Source: Echinostoma caproni
Lineage: Eukaryota; Platyhelminthes; Trematoda; Plagiorchiida; Echinostomatidae
Reading direction: 5' to 3'
DNA: 64,000 nucleotides
Assembly (NCBI GenBank): GCA_900618425.1
Contig: UZAN01039701.1
Location: 58,444 to 122,443 of the forward strand
In this document: positions 11,689-23,590 of the stretch, in pieces
Numbering within the stretch: position 1 is the first letter of the stretch
Layout: every line of letters starts with the position of its first letter
Notes under the pieces: generated by a model
Databases searched by the model: none
Told to the model about the DNA's origin: nothing
The model's input: only the letters and a program-made list of their open reading frames with translations
Made by a program: the position numbers and the translations under genes

Positions 11689-13116
11689 TTGAATTACAGT
11701 CTAGAGCCTGTATACAAATCGCTAGCCAGATATAGCGTAAAAGATTCTTTCCCAATCGTTGATCATATCAGGAATGAAGACTTGTCGCATAAGACCATTT
11801 TCTCCCTTGATGTCGAATCCTTGTTGACAAATGTCCCACTACTGGAGACGATCGACTTTATTTGTCAATACATCATCGAAAACAATATCCAGATCGAAAT
11901 TCCCGTGATGAAACTTAAAGAATTCATAATGAGATGTAATTGGAACGTACAGTTTTTTTACAATCAAAAATACTGTCGACAGAAGGATGGTGTAGTGCTG
12001 TGATCACTGCTTGGCCCACTGCTGGCAGATATACTTTTAGCCAAGCTCGAAGATGGACCTTTGAGGAACACAATTAACAGTCTAGATCTATACACTACGT
12101 ATATGGATGATATGTTCACCATTTGCCACTCCGGAACGGACATTAGTAAGTTACTTGAAGTATTCAACAACGCTCATCAGGATATGCGATTTACAATGGA
12201 GTTAGAAAAGGAGAACTTTTCCTCCTTTCTGAACATTGGTCTTCGTCTTATGGAAGATGGCCATATCGCAAGAAGAGTATACCGTAAGTGCACGTGGGTT
12301 GGACAGTACACACATTTTCAAAGTTTCGTCCCACTGAGATACAAACGGAAGTTAATGAATTGTCTAGCATACAGGGCAAAGAGAATTTGTTATCCGGAAA
12401 CTCGGAACGAAGATTTGACCTACATAAGAGACATCCGTAAGAAGAACGGATACCCAGAAGTGTTTGTTCTACGACATATGGAATCGAAACCAACTGATTC
12501 AAAAGTGCAATTGGCTAGAAAGAAGGTGTTTGTCAACCTTTCCTTCAAGGGAGACAAGACATTAGAAATACTGAAATATCGGTTATCCAAAGCCATTGCC
12601 AACTGTTTTCCCGCGGCGTATTTAAGACTCTTACCCAGGACTGAACCATTCATTGTTCAACAACTTAAGGATAAATTGCTTCATCAGTCCCAATCTTTTG
12701 TTCCATATCAGTTCACGTGCACTTGTAGTGCTCGCTATGCCGGATACACAACGAGGCGTTTGCCCAAGAGAATATCTGAACATTGTCCGGCCGCTCTTCG
12801 AAAGGGAACAGTGAGAGGCTTGAATAGCTGAATTCTGCAACATTTGGTCGACAGAGGGCACAGGATTGACCCAGAAACATCATTTACAAGTTTCTTCACT
12901 GCACCTAAGATCCACGCCAAAGGATTACGTAAGAAGATCCTGACAACTGCGAAAGCCATAGCAATTAGGATCATGAAGACGGAGTTGTGCAAGCAACGTA
13001 ATCTGGTTCAGGCGCTGGTGTTACCATGGCCATTTGAGAAATTACCCGTATCTCCATGTGACACCTTCTATTCTATCCCTCCCCTCCCCCCACTCACCAT
13101 TTATTGTGTTTCTTAA
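11689..13116 (+). pseudogene. Penelope-like element remnant: reverse transcriptase plus GIY-YIG endonuclease
   Basis: One continuous frame broken by only two stops (TGA at 12001-12003 and 12829-12831). Its order is that of a Penelope-like retroelement polyprotein. The RT core begins around LEPVYKSLARYSVKDSF. Motif A is FSLDVESLLTNVPLLETI, with the catalytic Asp at 11809-11811. SLLGPLLADI follows the first stop, and motif C is YMDD at 12100-12111. A thumb/linker region (RKCTWVGQYTHFQSFVPLR) follows, then a GIY-YIG-type endonuclease at about 12712-12783 (CTCSARYAGYTTRRLPKRI, SEH). The canonical GIY/YIG tyrosines are partly changed. The endonuclease tail runs on past the second stop (ILQHLVDRGHRIDPETSF, ELCKQRNLVQALVLPWP). 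The stops and an absent N-terminal RT part mark a dead copy. It ends 470 bp from the EF-hand stop codon and faces it. Confidence 0.85.
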
Positions 13117-13130
13117 ACGTTCACACCTGT

Positions 13131-13136
13131 TTTATT
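13131..13136 (-). promoter_or_regulatory. Candidate polyadenylation signal for the EF-hand gene
   Basis: Reading the minus strand beyond the stop at 13586, the first exact AATAAA is here, about 450 nt downstream. I found none closer, though variant hexamers were not assessed exhaustively. It falls inside a 22-nt segment (13120-13141) shared with the Penelope-like 3' tail at 40901-40922, so it would be element-derived. A second AATAAA lies at 13105-13100. Use is inferred from position only. Confidence 0.3.
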
Positions 13137-13585
13137 CATTTTGGACTGACACAATAAATTAAATGGTGGTAATTGATCATGGATTACCTTCATCAGCGGA
13201 CTACTCAGGAAACTACCATAGCATAAATTTCGCTGATTGAAGGAGATCAAACACAGGGATCAATAACAACGTCCGTCATATAGTTTATAAACTGTTTCTT
13301 CATTTTGTTAACCGTACGATAGTAGAATAAGGTAATCAGAGATAAGTTAAAACGTGATCAGTCTGTTGCGGATAGAAAAACAAAACAAAACAAAACAAGA
13401 AATTGGTCAAAGATAATCGGATTAAAAAAGTTTATGGGATACAATGGTTGATGTGGACCTAGAAACAAGAATCACCAATTATTTGTATGTGTGTGTGCGT
13501 AGTTATTTGAATACATGTGTTTGTGTATGTGCGTGCGTGAACCACATGGAATCATGATGTGTGCTCCTCGGTCTGCGGCCAAATG

Positions 13586-13787
13586 TTAGCGTGAGATGAA
13601 TGAAAGGAACTCGTTCAAACTGAGCTCGCCGTCCTTGTCCAAATCCTGCGCGGACAGCCAACATTTCAAGTCGGATGCGTGACAATCGTAACCCATATCC
13701 TTCATAAGAACTTCTAATTCGGATACCGAAATCTTTCCCGAATGATCGGTGTCAACTTCGTGGAAAACATTTCGCCACATTGCCAAT
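13586..13787 (-). CDS. Calmodulin-like four-EF-hand protein, terminal exon (EF-hands 3 and 4)
   Basis: Last exon, 202 nt including the stop. The acceptor is TTTTCGACAG|A at 13788; the A completes the split codon GA-A (Glu76) and the frame runs LAMWRNVFHEV into loop 3, DTDHSGKISVSE (residues 88-99; D88, D90, S92, E99). After the helix LEVLMKDMGYDCHASDL comes loop 4, DLDKDGELSLNE (residues 124-135; D124, D126, D128, E135), then FLSFISR and stop. Loops 3 and 4 are 36 residues apart, as in calmodulin, and the protein ends seven residues after loop 4. All four loops keep the acidic position 12, so all should bind Ca2+. Cysteines (C111 and C118 by this numbering) and the lack of the usual calmodulin start ADQLTEEQ argue for a calmodulin-like paralogue rather than calmodulin itself. 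The whole protein is 142 residues if translation starts at 38392. Confidence 0.88.
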
Positions 13788-16700
13788 CTGTCGAAAATTG
13801 AATGAATAAACAGAACAAAATTTCGGTGGGGCGATATTTTACGCTGACAACAACTGTCTGTCATCAGTCATAACACTGCTATCTGGGAAGAGGTCTTGGT
13901 AAAACATTAAGGGTTTTAGTCAAAAAATACGTAAAATTTACATATTTTTAAGAAACCACTGACAATAAATAAGGATCTTACATTGAACGAAGGTAGTCCG
14001 AGATAGCTAATTTGCTCTCAAACCTGGTATTGGTACCACAATCTCAAAATAGCACGGACGTATCAACTTGGGACTCACTTCTTATTTTACATAGGGATCG
14101 GTCGATAAGTTATTCAAAGGCTACCAATGTTGTGTAATTTTAAATCACTCTTGTTCAAAAATCCAACTGATTAGTGGCGAGTGCGAGCTTTGCAAAATGT
14201 TTCCTGGATCAGTTCGCTGAGTCAATACATCCTAACATGTTGCAGTTTGAATAAGTGCAGATATACAGACATGAAAGTTTCAGTTTTTTCGAGTCTAGTA
14301 TAGAATAAAGTAATCACAAAGGAAACGGAAAGAGGATAAGCCATTATTTAGGAGGGGTCTTCTAACGCTGTCTATAGGTGTACCGGCGCAGCGAAATAAA
14401 CTATGGATACATCTTACACAAGTTTATTTTTTCTTCGTTCTTCCAGTGTATTACAATTTTGTGGAACATTTTGGTCCAAAATAATTTTGCTGGGAAACAC
14501 TAATTTTCATCACTTTCATGTCAACAGCACGCAAGTACCATTACAAAATACACCAAATTCTAGCTTCATAGATTCTTTGTTGAAATTTAAATTGAATCAA
14601 GATCGTTGATTTTATTTTCAATTGTGCTTCTTTTATATTATTTCATCCTGTCGTATAAATCGGGAATTCTTATTGTCCCTTAACCTCAAAGGTCCTACAA
14701 ATTCTTTAGAGAGCGAAAAGTGAGTAAATTGACTTTAACAACCATTTCATAACATCATTTTGTGGTATTCAGTCTTAAACGCACACGAATTGTTATCGAC
14801 GTAAATTGTTTCGCTGAATAACTGACTGTAAGTTGTTTGGTCAGAAAGTTAGAACATCTCCGGTAGCGTTTATGCGAACAGAGTTCCTGAAATCATGTGA
14901 TTCCATTAATTCGTAAGATCGAGCGAATTCGGTGGAGATTAATCAATAGATCAACATGGATCGCCGCTTTTTCGAAATACATATTGGTAAATATTGAATC
15001 CCGTGTCTGCTTTGATTTTTAATTAAACAAGTAAAAGTGTTTTGCTTTGAAATTACAAGCTGTGATTTGTGGACTGAAACCATTTTTCTGTGATTAGTGT
15101 TTAGAAGAACTTTACCGGGATAGAAAATGCATTCCAACTGAAATGGCACTCCGGATTACCCCGTTTGAAATTTTAACGTGGTCCATCTACCTCAATTGAT
15201 GTGCAAATGTTGAAATTTTCGCCTTCAAATATTAACTGAAATATGAACGAGTATTTGTTCAGTTAATTTGTATCATTTTGTGTGTGTGCCGGAGAATAAA
15301 TTCTGTGAACAAACAAACAGGTGAAAACTGCAAATGAGTTAACTAAACATCCCTCTCTGTAGTATTTCATAATTAGGCCCTCATTATAATATGTTATCGT
15401 TTATCTTTTCCCAGTGATATTTCGGAATTGTCTTGATTAGCTGCAGCCTGATGCAATCAGTATGATCAACGTCAACTGACCGTCACATTATCCTCCATCA
15501 GGGTTGACAAAAGCACATATTTAGGATTTTGGTACCAGAGTGCCCCAATCAGAATTACTTATTTTCTCATATATGCACTCAAAAACGTTCACTCATTCAT
15601 GACCGTTGTACAAAATGCTCTATCACAGCACACATTGACTTTCAGGGGTACTACATGAAGAAATAATATTTTGTCACAAAAGTTAACCTTAGAGAAGTGA
15701 ATTACGAATGCATTATGGAATGGTATCCGGTTTTGTCGTGAACGATGACTTCAGATTATATAGATATCTCTATAATAGTGCTATCTATGAATGGCTGTAT
15801 CGTAATGTTTCTGAGGAGTTCATTGATTTACCAGTAAGATAGTCGTAACATAAATCGTGAAATATGTCCTTTGATTAGGAACACGACCGTGGCAAAAATC
15901 TATTTTTGGTGAACTCATCTTAAAGCCTTTACAATCATATTTATATGACAAAGAATTCAGGAGGGTCAAACGAAAAAGGTGGATGAATTATGTGTGTTTC
16001 TGTGGTAATCAGTCCAAGAAAACTCCGAATTGCTACGGTCTTTGGATCACGCGATCCAAATTCGCTATGTTACATCATCATACGAACAAGCGATGTTCTC
16101 TCCCTATTTGGTCAAGGAATCAATTTTCTCTGAGAACTCAGTTTAGGCTTCGTGAGTTCGATGATAATCACCTCTCTGGTTGCTAACGTCCGAAACCGCA
16201 TTGCTCTCGAGTGATGTGGCGAGACTCAATAAATGGCTGTGCATACCGAAATTCACGTCTACGTAATGGGTAGCAATTAAACTTGATACAGCTCCACTCC
16301 AATCATATGCGAGCAAGTGTGGATTGTGTCTGGTAACGTAATCGAAACAGCGTTCCAATTAGGACAGCTTGCTGCACACACAACTCGTTCAACTTTTTGT
16401 TCCAACCTACCGGATCCTGTTTCTTTTAAGTGTGAGTTCACCAGGAACAGATGTTTTCCCACATTGTGTGCTATCAATTATATATGGTGTTATCTACCTA
16501 AAAGCTCCGTTTTCTAGATTGGAAGCACATTTTGTTACATTCAAGAACGAATTTCCCTGCCCATCAGCCTGAACCAATTCGGATTCCTTCATTCAACCAA
16601 GAACTATTTTCGTTCAGAGCACCCTTGTTCAGTGGGAACTAAACAGCTGAAAATCGCATCCAGGACAGTATTGCATGTCATTTCTCCTCATGAAAACCGG

Positions 16701-17689
16701 GTTGAGTTGTTATCCCTTTTGAAAAGTCCATTTAAACACAGGAACGTTTCATAAACTCTCTCATTCTGTTCGATTGAGGTTCAATATCTCTCAGTTGTGA
16801 GATGACCTGTACAATTTCAAAATCTCCAAAAAGACCAAAGCAAAATGCCCCTAAGTTATGTGATTCTGTGCGTCACGCTAAAACTCAACCTTATTACGTA
16901 CCAGACAGAACGCTCAAATGAGGATTTTACCTAGCACGTTTGAGGTGTTCCACCGACAAGTTCCTCTGGCATGAGATCACGCTTTCATTTGAGGAACGCG
17001 CGCAGCCGGGAGGTGTTAATTGTGGGCCAGAGAGTGTAAAGGGTCCATTTATTCGTACATTATCAGATAATTCGCCATCCTACACCATCTCCCACTTAGA
17101 TCAGCAGTAACCGTGGACATCAATGGTTGCATATTTAGTCTGATGAAATATAGAACCCAGGCGCCCACAAAAATCTATTTTTATCTCAGCTCTTTGGGAA
17201 CCCAGTATCTGTTGTTACAAATCCCAAGGATGTTCCGCCCAATGTGCTTCCTATTCGTTTCCGATTAATTGCTATGTCCATTAGTAATCATTTACAGGCT
17301 TCGACGACCAGTATATCGTAGCATTGTAGCCAAATAGGGGTACTCTGGGTAGATCACTTTCACTTCTCATCTGAGTGCCAAATGATTTGGTAGCTGGTAA
17401 GATTTATTAAATGTTGACATTAGTTATTTTTGTGCCTTTGACTAAATGCCTTGATCTCTATTTCTACAAAACATCTCAATGTTTTCACCATCCGTCGTCC
17501 TTGAGCATATTGCTGTATGTCTGCTTTCAACTAAACTTCACGTATCAAAATGCAGAAATGCAGTGGAAAATTTGCTCTGATTATATGATGAATTTGATCA
17601 TGTATAGAGCTAGTGGTAAATGAATTGAAAAGCTAGGAAGAACTGGACAACTTTTTTAATCTGATTGGGTCTCCTTATCAACACGAATC

Positions 17690-17750
17690 CATCGACAAAA
17701 CTGGGTATCGAACCCGGGACCTCATAGATAAAACACTCAATCATACTGTC
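17690..17750 (-). repeat. tRNA-like B-box region, minus strand
   Basis: The minus strand has CCCGGGTTCGATACCCAG: a good B box, GGTTCGATACC (17714-17704), in a pairable T-arm context (GGGT/ACCC). An A-box-like TATGATTGAGTG lies upstream. The anticodon arm is unclear. It sits just before the RTE-like fragment at 17813. Confidence 0.3.
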
Positions 17751-17812
17751 TATTCGATCATCGGGAAGGGGATCAGACCATTTGTATTCTGCCTATTCAC
17801 GCCATACCACAG

Positions 17813-18106
17813 CATCGTCTTAGGTGGCTAGGGCACGTGTTACGAATGCCTGAGCATCGTCTGCCACACCGTGCACTATTCGCAGACATCGGTCCAGGCT
17901 GGAAGAAACAGCGAATTGGGTAGGTTATGACGTGGCGCAGAGGCTTAAAGATGTTGTGCTATGATCTGTCTTTCGTTGGGGTTTTCCGGCTCCCCGGCTG
18001 AGGCCCCAAAGATTAAGAATGTCTTTGGCTGGAGACACTGCGGGATATGGCATGGAACCGAAGACAGTGGCTCGAATGTATCCTCTCCTGTTTGCGATCC
18101 CAAAAA
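17813..18106 (+). pseudogene. RTE-like non-LTR retrotransposon, C-terminal fragment
   Basis: One frame with three stops reads HRLRWLGHVLRMPEHRLPHR, ALFADIGPGWKKQRIG, stop, VMTWRRGLKMLCYDLSFVGV, FRLPG, stop, GPKD, stop, then WLETLRDMAWNRRQWLECI. The series RLRWLGHVLRMP...GW, then W...L, then WLETLRDMAxNRxQW is the usual extreme C-terminus of endonuclease-reverse transcriptases of the RTE-like group abundant in fluke genomes. The RT core is absent upstream. It lies antisense inside intron 2 of the EF-hand gene. Confidence 0.75.
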
Positions 18107-18457
18107 TAACCAAAGACGAAAAAAACTCAAAATGGCGTTCAGTAAACAAACAAAAGATTTTACTCTCCGAAGTTGACTGTTTTATTTTCGCCGCTTTTTA
18201 CCTATATTTTTTCGTTCCCCCATGGTTATTTTGGCGTCGTATCTGCGAAAAGTGGTGTTAAAGATATATATATATATACTATACCACTGCGAATGTTTGC
18301 AGGCCTATTACAAGTACCACACTTTCCATGGTTCAGCACTAGCATCCAGGATTATGACTCAAATGGAAACATTCCGAAAGTGACTATTCGCTCGGCGGTC
18401 AAACTGGTGTGTGCTTACAATCTACTTGTTAGGTCCCGGTTTCGATCCGTAGTTATA

Positions 18458-18532
18458 TTCGCACTGCCGTTACGATCTAACCATGTAGAAATAGCTGTCT
18501 AATGCTTCCCTGCTTTTCGGTTCACGCATCAT
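18458..18532 (+). repeat. 75-nt dispersed repeat, copy 1
   Basis: Collinear without gaps with 21000-21074. Both start TTCGCACTG and both end TTCACGCxTCAT, with 31 of the last 38 bases identical. A tRNA-like GGTTTCGATCC (about 18439-18449) precedes this copy, which suggests a SINE body. Confidence 0.55.
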
Positions 18533-18639
18533 TTGCTCTATAAGCGACGAAATTTCCCATACAACCAAAGTTGATTGAAAGTTTGCGAAAATAAGCGATA
18601 TTGAGCAGCTCCGATACGCTCCAGGGTGCATTTTTGTGT

Positions 18640-19260
18640 CTTTATCTTTGTAGTGTGTACATTGATGATCTGACTAATAATGCTCAAGCCAAAATCATAT
18701 GTATGCTGATGACCTGATGCACTAGCGTGGAATCTCCGATCACTATAACAACTTTCTTTTCCCAGGTGTTGTATATTAAAGCTATTACTGCCAATTCGTT
18801 CTCCATCCGAACACACTTAAGTGCAATGAATGCATGTTTACCCTCCAAAGTTTCCTCAACTCTGATAAGACATGGATAATTATCACGAGCTCCAACTTAG
18901 GTGGGTCATCGTAAAGTACCTGCGTGGCACAGATAGCAATAACTGGCTATGATGTTTATCAAGGTTCGGGACTGCGTTAAAAGCTCCAACTACTTTCTTT
19001 TCAAACCCCTAAACTCAAACAATTTGGAGCTAGACAAACCATCTGTGTTTCAGCTATAAACTAATGTGTCAAACTGTAATACCCCCAGGTTTACACAAAA
19101 ACCACTCTCTGACGCATAAGCCACGACTGAGCTGCTATAAGTCGTGCCTCTCGTTCCAGTTGTCTCTCTCATCAAAATGCTGTGGTCATCAAACCGAATC
19201 CAGTGAATGGTTATTCAGTCAAGCGTCTCATTGGCACCGTAGATTGACCGATCTATGATT
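18640..19260 (+). pseudogene. CR1-like non-LTR retrotransposon, reverse transcriptase fragment
   Basis: A degraded RT. VYIDDLTNNAQAKI (typical VYINDL before the active site) shifts frame into MYADDLMH, whose YADD catalytic box is at 18702-18713. It continues with RGISDHY and, further on, a stretch resembling the usual N-x-KC-x-x-M segment (HPNTLKCNECMFT). Later, in other frames, come PPGLHKNHSLTHKPRL and SQASHWHRRL, which resemble the C-terminal part of such polyproteins. Multiple stops and shifts make it a pseudogene. It sits about 500 bp after the RTE-like fragment and may be a separate insertion. The C-terminal assignment is weaker than the YADD part. Confidence 0.6.
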
Positions 19261-19631
19261 TTTCTGTACGTTAATCACAATCTTCAAAACGATCAAAGTA
19301 GTGGCTTATATCTATGTTCCTTTGTTACCAAGTACAAGTTTTCGCTGGTGTTTTGTAAACCCAGCATATGAGTTCCTTAACATCTTGAGTTGGTAAAAGC
19401 ACACGCATGTTGTTGTTTTCCTTCAACTGTTCCCTTATAACAGTCGACTATCTTTACTGGAATATCTATATCCCTAATGTTGAGTGATTATTGTCAATGA
19501 GACCAAGCTCATCTTCAGGAGGACATGGTGTTCAGTCAAGGGACCGTAGTCCAGACCCCATGATTGCTATTGACGTACAACAAAAGACCCCATCTGTATA
19601 TGCGTGACAATGAGCCAGATGACAATAAGGT

Positions 19632-19655
19632 CACCCAACACTCATGTGTTGGGTG
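19632..19655. repeat. Perfect hairpin, 10-bp stem
   Basis: CACCCAACAC, loop TCAT, GTGTTGGGTG: a perfect 10-bp inverted repeat, followed at 19664-19677 by a smaller one (GGGGT, loop CTAA, ACCCC). Not followed by a T run, and function unknown. Confidence 0.6.
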
Positions 19656-20999
19656 CTAGTGGAGGGGTCTAAACCCCAGACCATAGAGCTCAAAGTGACA
19701 ATGAACAGAACCTTTTGATTACCACCAATACTAACGACGTAAAACAGACGCGCCTGATACTACTGTCACTGTTAATTTTTGTGCAAGCTGTGTTCTTCGC
19801 ATGTGGCTTGACAAAACCTTTACCGTCCCCCAATGCCCCGCCAAACAAAAATTGAGGAAACTGATTGAAAATGTACTGAGGAAACCATTTTGATCTGTAC
19901 TTAATAGTGCCACTATTATTTGAGATTTGCACCAGATCAGATAATGTGCCGATGTTTTCTGTAAATTCTCGTGGAGTCATGAGGGTAATTTATATTAGAA
20001 AATCACTGTTTTGTGAACGGTTTTCCTCAACCGTTTGATGATCTGATGGGCTAATAGAAACCCAGGTTGTCAGTGACACTTTTTTCTACGCTGCTGTAGA
20101 AAAGCAACTTTATCTATTATGTGCATGCGTAATAAAAATTAATTTGGTAAAAGATGAATGTGGTTCTGAGCGGCGATCCAAACTGAATGCCCTATAATTT
20201 AAAGGTAGTAGATGATCGGTAAAATTAGACTAAATTAGACTAAAACATTTCAATATTTTAAAATGGACAGGCTTTTATTTGAAACAATTACCCGTATCTA
20301 ATAAAACATCTAAGAAACATAAGCGTGATTGCATAATTCAAACACTCATTTCAGTGAAACAAATCGTTTGATGTTTTTAGGTGAACTGAATCGATAAATT
20401 TAGAATAAATTACGGTCAGTCATAATCCTTCTTATAAACAATCCAAACGAAAAGTAAAATTCTTTTCTTTCTTCTCTTTTCGGCAAAGACCTGTGAGCAT
20501 GTCAATCGATTAAATTAACACTTTGAACCGCAAGCGTCAAGACACAGTGACCCTCATGCCGATCTGAAGACGAAGATAATAAATCATATCCTCCACTGGA
20601 AAGTGGAACTTGAGCGTTGTCCTCAGCATTATTCTGCGTTTTGTTAAGGTTGAACCCAGAATCCAAATTGCAACTTACAAATATGCTAACATTTCACCTC
20701 CTTTCGGTGAATGATTCCAATCACGCATTCTGCCTCGCTCATTTCAGCAGTAGCATCCATTATTCCCAAGTAACAAGTAGTCAGCTTGTAATTGTTTCCA
20801 ATTGAGTGACACAACCAGGAGGCTTGTATTGAGATGAGCGAGATCTGTGGCGCGCAACAAGCTCACAAAGATGGGTTGTGTGATATCGAGTAAGTGGAAA
20901 ATGAAACACTTTATGATCATCTTCCCGGTGCCCGAGTCGGCAGTACTCTTGCATTCTGTCTGTGAGATCCCTAGCTCAATCTCCAGGTGGGCCGATGGA

Positions 21000-21074
21000 T
21001 TCGCACTGTTGAAGAGATCCAACCGGATCGAAACAACAGTCCAGTGCTTCCTAGCTTTTCAGTTCACGCTTCAT
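21000..21074 (+). repeat. 75-nt dispersed repeat, copy 2
   Basis: Partner of 18458-18532. A shorter piece of the same sequence (GTCCAGTGCTTCCTAG) recurs at about 7839-7854. The upstream 150 nt here (GGTGGGCCGATGGATT and before) is probably part of the same element but has no second copy in this window to test it. Confidence 0.55.
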
Positions 21075-23495
21075 TCCTACATACACGACGAATTCGCCTT
21101 TGAAATTGACTCGAATCCTCCATTACTCACATGAAACTTCAGTATTTGTCAAGCGGCACACTGGATTTGATTTTATGTTTCGATTGACAGAGAGTAAACG
21201 AATTCAGGTGGATGGGTTTTTATGTTAGCAGTTTCTAACCAAAACTGGCAACAATCTAAGCAATAAAACACAAAACATTGATGTTTTTTAGTTAAAGTAT
21301 CAAATATAGAAAGTAGTATACTAAACTTTTCACCGTGTGGGTAATGCCACTATAATTGTAATAATTAATTGATTATATATTCGTATTACTTTGTGGTTAA
21401 AATCAACAATTCTAGTTAAAAATCAGATAACACATGGATACAATTAATTTAGCTTGCAGCAAGGTGTAAATGCAAAATCGTTTTATCTGAAAGTTCAATG
21501 ACTAACCTATTTCCTTGAATAGGTACTGCAAAAAGCATGATGCACCAGTGGAAGTGTGACTTCAGAAACTACTCTGAAGTGACCTTCTATGTGGAATAAA
21601 AAGGAGTTATGTACTTTTACCGAATTCAAACAGAATTACTTTTACCGGTTCATAAATACTAGTCTTGGTGATGTCTATGAAAACACATATTTGAAATTTA
21701 TCTTATATATACTTCTAAGTATCCATTAGAAGAAGATAAACACGGTACTGCTAATTAGCGACAACGACTTTAATCAAGCAATGCCTGGAGTTAGGAAATT
21801 TGTCCCCTTTATCCTTTCAGTTCAAGTTAATGGCTGATATCCTCTTTCTGTTTGCAGGTACTGGTGAGAAGAACCTTCGCAGAGCCTAGCACGCCCTTGC
21901 GCCTAACCAATGAGTTGTATCATCATTTGAATTCCTGAAATTTGCCACCATGCGGCTCTTGATCTCATCACATGATTTTAATGATTGCGGCTCTATGAGC
22001 AAGTTCCCGGTTTTGTCAAACTTTTGGTGGCAATGATGAACAGTTATTCTGGCTGTAAGTGCAGCACTGAGTACTTTTAAATTCTTGCACGTTTTTCCAA
22101 AACTGCGGAAAGCTACCGCATGGATATTATGGAACAACCGAAAACTTTCTATAATCAACTAATCCGATATATCGCTATAAGTAAATTTTATTGAAATTCC
22201 AATTAGACGTTCCATAAAAATCGATAATACAAAGTAAGCATCATGCATCGGTTAATTCAATGCCGTATGCAGAGCAAAATCTACTTGCACAGTTCATATC
22301 TGGAAAGACATAAGCTTATGAAACCCAATATTATACGGTGATAATAATAAAAAATAAATTGTAACGGTCAATTCCATTGCTTTAGTGATTCTCTCGAACA
22401 GGTAGTAGCAAATGGAGAAACCAATCATTTCTTCATCGGTCTATTGCTCTCATTATTCAAAAATCGACAGTTTTCTCAAAACATTGACGGAAAACAAATT
22501 TACGTCTATAGTCGATGTAACCCAATCAGGCAAAATGATTCCAGAGTCGTGGATCAGATACGCCATATTAACCAATATGTAACCATTTCTCACTGTCTTT
22601 CACGCTTTACTGGCCATAAATTTGTTTATTATTTGTAAGTAATAATTTCCCGTGTATTTTAAATTTTTGTCGATAAATAAAATATGAGACAAATAAGGTC
22701 TCCATTAGTTCTATCAAGACCATCAAATTAGTGTGAAAATTCCAGTGTATTTAGTGCAGATTGGTTTAACCGGTATTGTAATGAATGGGCACGTATGGTA
22801 CAGTTAGATAGTAAGCACTTCTGATGAGAGTTCATACCAAATAACCGATGTCTATTAACTTGATTTGCTTCATATCGAACGAAATGAATATTCATTCCAA
22901 GAAATAGTTCTTGTTGCCTTCAGGCTAACTGATAAAATCGAGGCCTAACTATTTTTGTGAATAACATAGAATATTATATTAAAGCAAAGTGTTGTTTTAT
23001 TTAATAAGCGTTTCCTTTGAGGGACATGTTTTCATGTATAAACTGAGACGTTCAGTTACGTCAGGATTTGCGTTGCCTTTTTTTTCTAGTTGGAGCTAAT
23101 GAGTTGATTTTGCTTGAATACAGTCACCAGCAGCGTCTGCGAACATCAAATATTCGTTAGTAGTTTGTGCTAGCACATCGAAATCTTCAAAAAGAATTAT
23201 GCAGCAAAAGGTTGGTCCGATGGAAAGGTGATGAAGAGGGTAGAATCAAAACTGTGGGAGGAACCCGAGGATTGTAGCACACGTAGCGCAATAGAGAACC
23301 GTTACAGAGGTCAAGTTGCGATGAATTATTGCAACGAAAAAGTTGACGGACACTTAAGAAGGTAAAACACTCGTTATATTGGCGTTAGGTCTACGGAAAA
23401 CCAAACATTCTGAACTTGGACCAGGGTTAAATGAGAGTCACAAACAGGGTCGTTTTACCGGGAATGCCATTCGGTGGAATGTTATTTGAACTTAC

Positions 23496-23590
23496 TCTTT
23501 TTCATGCGCGGGAACAATATTCAGAACTCTTTCATATTCCGCCAGTGTGATGTTGCCATCACCATCCAAATCGAACGTTTTGATAAAATC
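23496..23590 (-). CDS. Calmodulin-like four-EF-hand protein, exon 2 (EF-hand 2)
   Basis: Internal exon of 95 nt on the minus strand. It is preceded by a pyrimidine-rich acceptor (CTTTTCCTCATCACAG) and followed by a consensus donor, AAAAAGA|GTAAGT. It continues exon 1 at phase 0 with DFIKTF, then loop 2, DLDGDGNITLAE, residues 51-62, a canonical EF-hand loop with D51, D53, D55 and E62. Next comes the linker helix ending AHEK plus two bases of a split codon (intron phase 2). The distance from loop 1 is 34 residues, against 36 in calmodulin, and the linker leads to loop 3 at exactly the calmodulin distance of 37. The exon is far too short to stand out as an open frame; it was found by the DGDGN loop and confirmed by splice sites and phase. 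Intron 2 is 9,708 bp. Confidence 0.85.

Larger units (their letters stand above)
13788..23495 (-). other. Intron 2 of the EF-hand gene (9.7 kb)
   Basis: GT-AG intron, phase 2, between EF-hand 2 and EF-hand 3. It holds an RTE-like C-terminal fragment (17813-18106), a CR1-like RT fragment (about 18640-19260), both antisense to the gene, a tRNA-like box pair (about 17700), two copies of a 75-nt repeat (18458 and 21000) and a perfect hairpin (19632-19655). Nothing is recognised in 13788-17690, 19261-20999 or 21075-23495; reading frames there are short and without domain signatures. Confidence 0.75.

Noticed and set aside
13378..13400. CAAAA tandem tract as a regulatory element of the EF-hand 3' region
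   Set aside because: Simple sequence only; nothing ties it to function.
22821..22850. CTGATGAG as a hammerhead ribozyme core
   Set aside because: No GAAA segment and no complementary arms at the right distance.
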